Assembly: GCA_007122505.1 (NCBI GenBank)
Contig: SKTQ01000317.1
Span: 1-9,749, forward strand
DNA from: Bacteroidales bacterium
GTDB lineage: Bacteria > Bacteroidota > Bacteroidia > Bacteroidales > UBA7960
Direction of reading: 5' to 3'
DNA length: 9,749 nucleotides
The notes beneath the pieces are model-generated. The model saw only the letters and a list, made by a program, of their open reading frames with translations, was not told the DNA's origin and did not search any database. The translations under genes and the position numbers were made by a program. Below, piece by piece: positions 1 to 5,885 of the stretch (the first letter of the stretch is position 1; every line of letters starts with the position of its first letter).

Positions 1-353
1 CTCCCATTGAAGCAGGACTCGGTTGGGCCACAAAGTTTACTGATGAAAAAGACTTTGTCAACAAAGAAAATCTCCTGAAACAAAAAACGGAGGGAATTAG
101 CAGGCGCCTCGTGGGTTTTGAGTTACTGGATAAAGGAATACCAAGGAAAGGATACCGTATTTTGGATGCTGACGGAAATCCGATTGGAGAAGTAACTTCA
201 GGAACTATGTCGCCAACGCTGAAAAAGCCTATCGGTATGGGTTATGTAAAAAAGCCTTTTGCCAAAGCAGACACAGAGATTTTTGTAGAAATCAGGGGTA
301 AGTCTTTGACTGCTAAAGTCGTAAAACTTCCTTTTTACAAAAAAACTTCTTGA
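1..353 (+). CDS. gcvT: Aminomethyltransferase, glycine cleavage system T protein (3' part only)
   Basis: Only the last 116 codons are present; the reading frame is open at the left edge, with its first complete codon at base 3. GcvT transfers the methylene group of the aminomethyl-lipoyl H protein to tetrahydrofolate and releases ammonia, in the cytoplasm. The visible segment is the C-terminal barrel domain of the GcvT family: it contains 'GLGWATKF', then 'LVGFEL', then the hallmark 'TSGTMSPTLKKPIGMGYV', followed by a terminal 'EIRGKSLTAKVVKLPFY'. Full-length members are about 360 residues, so roughly two thirds of the protein, including most of the folate-binding N-terminal region, lies outside the window. 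The stop codon is TGA at 351-353. The next gene begins 22 nt later on the same strand, so the two are probably cotranscribed. The family assignment is confident; the related YgfZ-type folate proteins are less likely given the intact TSGTMSP/IGMGYV signature. Confidence 0.93.
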   Translation, partial: PIEAGLGWATKFTDEKDFVNKENLLKQKTEGISRRLVGFELLDKGIPRKGYRILDADGNPIGEVTSGTMSPTLKKPIGMGYVKKPFAKADTEIFVEIRGKSLTAKVVKLPFYKKTS

Positions 354-375
354 AAACCTGGTTAACAAATACCTT

Positions 376-1122
376 ATGTACAGCGAAACAGGGAAGTATC
401 CGGTATCTGTCTGCCTTTCTCCTTTGTCCTGGTCTTTGTTCTCGAAGGAAGATGCCGTGGTGATTGTTACCGACATTTTCAGGGCTTCAACAGCGATCTG
501 TGCGGGTTTTGAAAATCGGGTAGCGGCAATTATACCTGTAGAGACCATAGCCGAAAGTGAACAATGGAAAGCCAAAGGTTATATTTCGGCAGGTGAACGC
601 GACGGCAAAACCCTTGACTGTGCTGATTTCGGGAACTCCCCTTTCAATTTCATGGCCCCGGAACTTAAGGGACAGGTGATTGTGATGAATACCACCAATG
701 GGACAAGGGCCATTAAAATGGCAGCTCAAAAAAACAACACTGTCGTTATTGGCGCATTCACCAACCTCTCGGCAGTATGTAAATACGCCATGGGTCAACA
801 AAAAGAAATCATCATCCTGTGTGCGGGCTGGAAGGACAGGTTCAGCATGGAAGACAGCCTGTTTGCCGGGGCAGCCGTTGAATATCTTATCCGTGAAGGT
901 GCCGGCGACTATCATACGGTTTGTGATTCGGCCATTGCCTGTGCCGAGTTGTGGAAAAATGCCGGTCACGATCTACCGGCCTTTATTGAAAAAGCGGCAC
1001 ACCGGCACCGTCTCAGGCGGCTTGGACTCGACGACATCATCCCCTACAGTTTACAAACCGACACTACAAAGGTCGTTCCTGTGCTTCATGGCGACCGCTT
1101 GATTGCCATTAATTACAAATAG
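376..1122 (+). CDS. comB: 2-phosphosulfolactate phosphatase (ComB family)
   Basis: This 248-residue protein is full length for the ComB family. The family hydrolyses (R)-2-phospho-3-sulfolactate to 3-sulfolactate plus phosphate with Mg2+; in methanogens this is an early step of coenzyme M synthesis. Visible family motifs, in order, are 'VTDIFRAST' (31-39, acidic metal-binding and Arg positions), 'AGERDG' (72-77), 'FGNSP' (85-89), 'TTNGTRA' (106-112), 'LCAG' (148-151) and 'MEDSLFAG' (158-165). No signal peptide or membrane segment is visible, so it should be cytoplasmic. The ATG at 376 places the usual short 'VSVCLSP' strand at the correct distance from the N-terminus, and it lies 22 nt after gcvT with no Shine-Dalgarno sequence, as for its neighbours. 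No phosphosulfolactate synthase (comA) or other coenzyme M gene is in view. The physiological substrate in this organism is therefore uncertain; supply of a sulfonate precursor is only an inference. Family membership is very clear. Confidence 0.93.
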   Translation: MYSETGKYPVSVCLSPLSWSLFSKEDAVVIVTDIFRASTAICAGFENRVAAIIPVETIAESEQWKAKGYISAGERDGKTLDCADFGNSPFNFMAPELKGQVIVMNTTNGTRAIKMAAQKNNTVVIGAFTNLSAVCKYAMGQQKEIIILCAGWKDRFSMEDSLFAGAAVEYLIREGAGDYHTVCDSAIACAELWKNAGHDLPAFIEKAAHRHRLRRLGLDDIIPYSLQTDTTKVVPVLHGDRLIAINYK

Positions 1123-1158
1123 CGATTTTTCTTATCTGTTATACGCCTGAAATTTCAT

Positions 1159-1237
1159 AATTTTAGACCAAAAATTATTTATTTGTTATTATGGTTTTAT
1201 ATTTTTATGATGAAACCAGGTAATCAGGTCTGAAATT
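1159..1237 (+). promoter_or_regulatory. Nested inverted repeats in the leader of the phospholipase-like gene
   Basis: The 119-nt gap between comB and the next gene contains an outer inverted repeat (1159-1169 with 1227-1237, 11 pairs including one T·G wobble). Inside it is a second one (1192-1200 with 1210-1218, 9 pairs including one T·G, 9-nt loop). The outer stem ends 5 nt before the ATG at 1242, so in mRNA it could influence ribosome access, or the inner stem could help end comB transcription. No T-tract directly follows the inner stem. The region is very A/T-rich, so chance pairing is a real alternative. Confidence 0.28.
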
Positions 1238-1241
1238 TTTT

Positions 1242-2243
1242 ATGAAGAAATTAAGGTCATTATTTTTTCTGATAATCAGAACGATAGTATTTCTGTTTGT
1301 CTTGCTCCAGCCGGGAACAAACGGCTTTTCGTTTGGTTTTTTTGCGCACCGCAAAATAAACCGCATGGCGGTATTCACTTTGCCTCCGGAAATGATCGGA
1401 CTATACAAGCACCATATTGAATTTTTGTCGGAACGTTCTGTTGACCCCGATAAGCGGGCACATGCGGTAGCCGGAGAAGCACCCAGGCATTACATTGACA
1501 TTGATCATTTCGGTGACTCACCTTTTGATATTATGCCACGAAAATGGCAGGATGCCGTTGAGCTTTTTACCGAAGACACTTTGATGAAATATGGTGTGTT
1601 GCCTTGGCATATTGATGTGATGATGCAACGGCTCACCCGGGCATTTATCCAAAATGACATGGATCGGATATTACTGCTTTCCGCACATCTTGGCCACTAT
1701 ATTGCCGATGCCTGCACGCCTTTGCACAACACGAAATTTTATAACGGGCGAACGCCGGCACAAAGAGGCATTCATGCATTCTGGGAAACACGATTGGTTG
1801 AATTATATTCCCATACCTATAATTTCTTCACCGGGAGAGCAGAATATATCCATGATCCATTGGAAAGGGCATGGGAGCTGGTTGAGATCAGTCATTTGAA
1901 AGTGGATACCATATATATGGTTTTTGACAGTTTACTGATACATTTTCCGGCCGACAGGATGTATGCGCATGAGATGCGTGGACAGGCAACCCACCGTGTT
2001 TACTCGCGGTCATTTTCTGCTGCCTTTCATGACGGTCTCAACGGCATGGTTGAAAGACAGATGCAACTTGCGGTGAGATCCGTTGGTGATTACTGGTTTA
2101 CCGCCTGGGTAAATGCCGGACAGCCTGATCTTACCCTGATGGAGCAACAAAACATAAGCAACCGGTTTTTGAGATGGCTGCGAAAAGAGGAGCGGACATG
2201 GGCAGATGAAATGGAAGCATCCGGAAGGTCATATGATCAATAA
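1242..2243 (+). CDS. Secreted zinc-dependent phospholipase C / S1-P1 nuclease-like protein
   Basis: This 333-residue protein opens with a classical signal peptide: basic n-region (MKKLR), hydrophobic core at about 7-22, and a plausible cleavage after Ser30 (G-F-S). It is therefore exported to the periplasm or beyond. The mature part shows the trinuclear-zinc ligand pattern of the phospholipase C / S1-P1 nuclease fold: His36 (AHRKIN), Asp86 in 'HYIDID' (83-88), His123 in 'LPWHI', then His152-x3-Asp156-x5-His162 ('GHYIADACTPLH') and His178-x3-Glu182 ('GIHAFWE'). The spacing of the last five ligands closely follows Bacillus cereus phospholipase C (118/122/128/142/146). Usually the mature N-terminal Trp supplies main-chain zinc contacts; here the equivalent residue appears to be Phe31. 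Substrate cannot be told from sequence: phospholipids or nucleic acids are both possible. The ATG at 1242 is chosen because it starts the signal peptide; an upstream ATG at 1207 terminates quickly. It probably forms its own transcription unit. Confidence 0.85.
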   Translation: MKKLRSLFFLIIRTIVFLFVLLQPGTNGFSFGFFAHRKINRMAVFTLPPEMIGLYKHHIEFLSERSVDPDKRAHAVAGEAPRHYIDIDHFGDSPFDIMPRKWQDAVELFTEDTLMKYGVLPWHIDVMMQRLTRAFIQNDMDRILLLSAHLGHYIADACTPLHNTKFYNGRTPAQRGIHAFWETRLVELYSHTYNFFTGRAEYIHDPLERAWELVEISHLKVDTIYMVFDSLLIHFPADRMYAHEMRGQATHRVYSRSFSAAFHDGLNGMVERQMQLAVRSVGDYWFTAWVNAGQPDLTLMEQQNISNRFLRWLRKEERTWADEMEASGRSYDQ

Positions 2244-2249
2244 AAATTT

Positions 2250-2284
2250 TTGTTTTTGTGCAACAAAAACAATAAGTTTTTGTT
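2250..2284 (+). terminator. Two mutually exclusive A/T-rich hairpins after the phospholipase-like gene
   Basis: Seven bases after the TAA stop, a perfect 10-bp inverted repeat (2250-2259 with 2263-2272, loop GCA) is formed from T-rich and A-rich arms. The A-rich arm (2262-2270) can instead pair perfectly over 9 bp with a second T-rich copy, GTTTTTGTT at 2276-2284, with loop AATAA. The first hairpin is followed by the TTTTTGTT run, which resembles a weak intrinsic terminator, although the stem has only two G-C pairs. It is the most likely end for the upstream transcript; function is inferred. Confidence 0.35.
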
Positions 2285-2381
2285 AAATGAACTGCTACAC
2301 TCATTTATAGGTAAATTTTCCTTAAATTCGTCGGTGAAAATAAGTGTACTCATTTTTCATTCCTGATTATTGAGCTAAGAA

Positions 2382-4325
2382 ATGGGATATATCAAATTTG
2401 ACAAAACACAGTTGATCAACCTGGAGTATTCTCTTGACAAAGAGATGGTTAGGTCAAACAGATCTGGTGCTTTTTCGTGCACCACCATTGTTGGGTGCAA
2501 TACACGCAAGTACCATGGATTGCTAATCAGCAAACAGCCACAGCTTGATGGAGAGCATCATGTCTTGTTGTCAAAGATTGACGAAAGCGTTATTCAGCGC
2601 GATGCAATATTTAATTTGGGGGTAAACAAATACCCGGGAAAATTTGAACCGAAGGGGCATAAATATATCCGGGATTTTACCGCGGATATTATTCCGGTGG
2701 TTACATACCGTGTTGGTGGCGTTGTGTTGACGAAAGAAACGATGTTTGTTACTGAAAAGGAATTGGTGATGATCCGATATACGCTTCAGGAAGCACACTC
2801 CGCTACCCGATTGCGGTTTCAGCCATTTCTGGCATTTCGGAATATTCACTCGCTGAGTAAAAGAAACATCTATAACGATACAAAATATACAGCCATAACC
2901 AACGGGATAAAAGTCAGAATGTATGAAGGATACCCCCATCTGCATCTGCAATTGTCAAAAAAGAGCGGAGAATATGTTCATGCACCCGATTGGTATAATG
3001 ACCTGGAATACGTGCAGGAAGCTGCCCGTGGTTATGAAGCCCATGAAGATCTTTTTGTTCCCGGTTTTTTTGAGGTTCCCATTAAGAAGGGAGAAAGCAT
3101 CATCTTTTCTGCATCCACCACTGAAGTTCAGCCAGGCTCTTTAACCAGACTCTTTAACAGTGAGCTGAAAAAAAGAATTCCGAGGGATTCTTTCAGAAAC
3201 AGTTTGTACAACTCAGCCAGCCAATTCTTTGTTTCGAAAGACCATGAAGCGTCGATCACGGCCGGATTCCCCTGGTTGGGATTCTCTGGTCGATATACCT
3301 TTATATCCCTTCCCGGCCTGTCTTTGGCCGAGCCTGACAAAGGCATATGCAAGAAAGTGATCGACACAATGATTAGCCGTATGAATGGGTCATTTTTTCC
3401 TGAAACCATTATTCAAAACAGGGAAATTTACCATTCTGCAGATACTTCATTATGGTTTTTCCATGCCTTGCAACACTGCATGGGCACTATGAGTCAGGAA
3501 ACCAAATGGAAGCATTACGGAGAGGTTATGGAGAGGGTTCTTGACGGGTATGCAGAAGGCCTTCATCCATCTGTCCGGATGCATGATAATGGCCTGTTGT
3601 GGATTGATCCATCGAACCCGGCTCTCACATGGATGAATGCAGAGTCGGACGGCCGTTGCCATACGGCAAGATATGGCTATGTGGTTGAAGTGAACGCTTT
3701 ATGGTATAACGCCATTAAATATGCCATAGAGCTTGCTACCACTGCAAACAATAATAAATTCGTCGACAAATGGAAATCGATTTTACATAGGTTGGAACCA
3801 AGCCATCCGGATCTCTTTTGGAATAAGCAACTGGATTATTTGGCAGATTTCGTAACAGAAAATGGTCAGGACACGCGCGTCAGGCCAAACCAGGTAATCG
3901 CAGCCGGTTTAAAATTTTCTCCTTTATCGAAAGACCAAATCAAGAAGATACTAGACGTTGCTGTTCATCAATTACTTACACCAAGGGGATTACGAAGTTT
4001 GTCTCCACGCGATCCGGGTTATAAAGGACGGTATTTTGGTGATGCATTTTCGCGTGATGCAGCTTATCACCAGGGAACAGTGTGGGTATGGCCGTTGGGA
4101 TTTTTTGCTAACGCATGGTTTAAAGTATATGGCAGGCAGGGATCCGATTTCATCAAAAAAATATATACCGGTTTTCAGGAAACCATGACGGAAAGCGGTA
4201 TAGGCACGGTTTCAGAAATATTTGAAGGAGATCCGCCGCATCAGGCGTGTGGAGCACTTTCTTTTGCAGCGAGCCTGGGAGAATTACTGAGGATCGACCG
4301 GATGATATCCGGAGGTAAGGGATGA
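2382..4325 (+). CDS. Glycogen debranching enzyme-like protein (amylo-alpha-1,6-glucosidase, GH133 type), divergent
   Basis: This 647-residue cytoplasmic protein has no signal peptide and is typical in length for the bacterial/archaeal amylo-alpha-1,6-glucosidase family, which removes alpha-1,6 branch stubs from glycogen. An N-terminal beta domain (about 15-240) starts with 'RSNRSGAFSCTTIVGCNTRKYHGLL'-type sequence (24-48). A C-terminal alpha/alpha-barrel (about 275-640) carries 'ADTSLWFFHAL' (353-363), 'LTWMNA' (415-420), 'VEVNALWYNA' (435-444), 'RPNQ' (501-504), 'LLTPRGLRSLSP' (531-542), 'RDAAYHQGTVW' (558-568) and 'GTVSEIFEGDPPH' (608-620). The likely general base Glu612 is retained. The residue expected to be Asp in 'TWMDA' is Asn419, and several neighbouring motifs (TPR, WPW, PRG, QAWS) read TAR, WVW, ACG and FAAS. 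Catalytic activity is therefore uncertain. It is followed by GT4 and GH57 genes on the same strand, which supports a glycogen role. Family membership is sure; full enzymatic function is not. Confidence 0.88.
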   Translation: MGYIKFDKTQLINLEYSLDKEMVRSNRSGAFSCTTIVGCNTRKYHGLLISKQPQLDGEHHVLLSKIDESVIQRDAIFNLGVNKYPGKFEPKGHKYIRDFTADIIPVVTYRVGGVVLTKETMFVTEKELVMIRYTLQEAHSATRLRFQPFLAFRNIHSLSKRNIYNDTKYTAITNGIKVRMYEGYPHLHLQLSKKSGEYVHAPDWYNDLEYVQEAARGYEAHEDLFVPGFFEVPIKKGESIIFSASTTEVQPGSLTRLFNSELKKRIPRDSFRNSLYNSASQFFVSKDHEASITAGFPWLGFSGRYTFISLPGLSLAEPDKGICKKVIDTMISRMNGSFFPETIIQNREIYHSADTSLWFFHALQHCMGTMSQETKWKHYGEVMERVLDGYAEGLHPSVRMHDNGLLWIDPSNPALTWMNAESDGRCHTARYGYVVEVNALWYNAIKYAIELATTANNNKFVDKWKSILHRLEPSHPDLFWNKQLDYLADFVTENGQDTRVRPNQVIAAGLKFSPLSKDQIKKILDVAVHQLLTPRGLRSLSPRDPGYKGRYFGDAFSRDAAYHQGTVWVWPLGFFANAWFKVYGRQGSDFIKKIYTGFQETMTESGIGTVSEIFEGDPPHQACGALSFAASLGELLRIDRMISGGKG

Positions 4326-4515
4326 TTCTTCACCTGCTGAGTTGTATGGTGAAAAGAGGCAAACGCTTATGGAATTTGAACAGTAGAAAATAAATGACAG
4401 ATACCCGGCATGGGCCTTCGGCAATGGGCGTATGCAATAGAATAACGGAAGCGGAATGCTTTTCGATGGTGTATGTCAAAAAGAATGTTTCAACAGATTA
4501 AACTGGACGTAAAAA

Positions 4516-5802
4516 ATGAAAGTATTGATGTTTGGCTGGGAATTCCCGCCGCACATTTCCGGAGGATTGGGGACTGCCTGTTACGGGCTTACCAAGGCAC
4601 TCATGAAAGCAGATGTGGATATTTTGTTCGTTGTTCCCAAAATGTATGGTGATGAAGAGCCGGAAAGAATCCGGCTTATCAATGCTTCCGATGTATCTGT
4701 AGATGTGAGGGATGAAGTGTATAAATCCCATGAGAACAAAATCTCTTTTATGGAAATTGACTCCACCCTGCTTCCCTACGCAAGCGAAGAAGAATACTAT
4801 CACCTGGTGGAGCAGCTAGAAAGCGGGATCAGCCTGGAACAACTGAACCTGCATACCCAAAAGTTCAAGTTTGCAGGGGGTTACGGAAAAAACCTGATGG
4901 AAGAAGTTCGGCGGTATGCCATCGTGGCTTCTGCCATTGCGCGCGACAATGAGTTTGACGTTATCCATGCCCACGACTGGCTTACCTACCTCGCCGGTAT
5001 TGAAGCCCGGAAAGTGAGTGGTAAACCACTGGTTGTACATATGCACGCCACCGAATTTGACCGTTCAGGTGAAAACATAAACCAATCGGTTTATTCCATT
5101 GAACGAACCGGCATGGATGCTGCAGATATGGTTGTGGCCGTAAGCCATCTGACACGGAATGTCGTGATCAACCGTTATGGTATCCCTGCCCATAAAGTTA
5201 TTACTGTTCACAATGGGGTTGAACCACCTAGGGACACATCCTCTGTAAGCATCAAAAAGCATGTGGATGAGAAAATCGTTACTTTCCTGGGAAGGATCAC
5301 CTATCAAAAAGGACCTGAATATTTTATTGAAGCTGCCCATAAGGTATTGCAGCGTGATCCGAACGTCAGATTTGTCATGGCCGGAAGCGGAGATATGCTT
5401 CCCGGAATGATCCGCAGGGTTGCCAAGCTCGGAATGGGTACCCGTTTCCATTTTACCGGCTTCCTCAAGGGAGATGATGTTGACCGGATGTTCGGGCTAA
5501 GTGATGTATATGTAATGCCTTCGGTTTCTGAACCCTTTGGTATATCGCCACTGGAAGCCATGCGCTCCAATGTGCCTGTTATTATCTCAAAACAATCAGG
5601 TGTTGCCGAAGTACTGAATCATGCATTAAAAGTCGATTATTGGGATGTAGATGCCATGGCTGATGCCATTTATGGCGTTTTACATTATTCATCTATGCAC
5701 AAAATGTTCAGCAAGCATGGAAAGGCCGAGGTTGAGAATATCAAATGGGACCAGGCAGGTATAAAGGTGAAAGAGATCTACAAACAATTGATACATGCCT
5801 AA
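4516..5802 (+). CDS. GT4-family glycosyltransferase, probable glycogen/alpha-glucan synthase
   Basis: This 428-residue cytoplasmic protein has the two-Rossmann-domain GT-B fold. The N-terminal half has 'GWEFPPHISGGLGT' (7-20), a glycogen-synthase-like glycine loop, and 'HAHDW' (151-155). The C-terminal half has the nucleotide-sugar site 'FLGRITYQKGPEYF' (258-270), with the conserved Arg260 and Lys265, and the E-x7-E motif 'SEPFGISPLEAM' (338-349; Glu339 and Glu347). These are GT4/GT5-type features of retaining transferases using nucleotide sugars. Because it sits between a debranching enzyme and a GH57 enzyme, the likely acceptor is an alpha-1,4-glucan; whether the donor is UDP- or ADP-glucose cannot be seen here. 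The ATG at 4516 starts directly at the first beta strand (KVLMFGWEF) and follows an A-rich stretch with no Shine-Dalgarno. It lies 190 nt after the debranching gene and 83 nt before the GH57 gene, so cotranscription is plausible but not tight. A role in cell-surface polysaccharide synthesis is the main alternative. Confidence 0.87.
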   Translation: MKVLMFGWEFPPHISGGLGTACYGLTKALMKADVDILFVVPKMYGDEEPERIRLINASDVSVDVRDEVYKSHENKISFMEIDSTLLPYASEEEYYHLVEQLESGISLEQLNLHTQKFKFAGGYGKNLMEEVRRYAIVASAIARDNEFDVIHAHDWLTYLAGIEARKVSGKPLVVHMHATEFDRSGENINQSVYSIERTGMDAADMVVAVSHLTRNVVINRYGIPAHKVITVHNGVEPPRDTSSVSIKKHVDEKIVTFLGRITYQKGPEYFIEAAHKVLQRDPNVRFVMAGSGDMLPGMIRRVAKLGMGTRFHFTGFLKGDDVDRMFGLSDVYVMPSVSEPFGISPLEAMRSNVPVIISKQSGVAEVLNHALKVDYWDVDAMADAIYGVLHYSSMHKMFSKHGKAEVENIKWDQAGIKVKEIYKQLIHA

Positions 5803-5807
5803 AACCC

Positions 5808-5835
5808 TATACAGAACACAGGTTTGTTCTATATA
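5808..5835 (+). other. Short hairpin in the gap between glycosyltransferase and GH57 genes
   Basis: Five bases after the glycosyltransferase stop there is an inverted repeat: AGAACA (5813-5818) with TGTTCT (5825-5830), loop CAGGTT. It extends past one C/A mismatch by TATA (5808-5811) pairing with TATA (5832-5835). No T-tract follows, so it is not a standard terminator. It might affect transcript stability or processing between the two genes. Confidence 0.25.
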
Positions 5836-5885
5836 ATACACGAAATGCACCTTAATTGTAATAAAATACCATCAAAAAAATCGCC

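Noticed and set aside
487..969. 160-codon open frame on the - strand inside comB
   Set aside because: ComB family motifs in the + frame cover the whole interval; the antisense product has no family features.
698..1102. 134-codon open frame on the + strand in another frame of comB
   Set aside because: It is out of frame with the strongly supported ComB protein and shows no recognisable domain.
1207..1233. Alternative upstream ATG for the phospholipase-like gene
   Set aside because: The frame from 1207 ends at a TGA after eight codons and is not in frame with the signal peptide starting at 1242.
2312..2330. TAAATTTT and TAAATTCG resembling a -7 TAnnTTTG element before the debranching gene
   Set aside because: Each has a mismatch and no TTTG lies at the expected upstream distance. 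In such A/T-rich DNA these matches are expected by chance.
5823..5860. Possible Bacteroidetes-type promoter (TTTG ... TAATTG) before the GH57 gene
   Set aside because: The spacing between the TTTG (5823-5826 region) and the TA-rich element is too long, and the -7 element departs from TAnnTTTG. Not supportable by eye.
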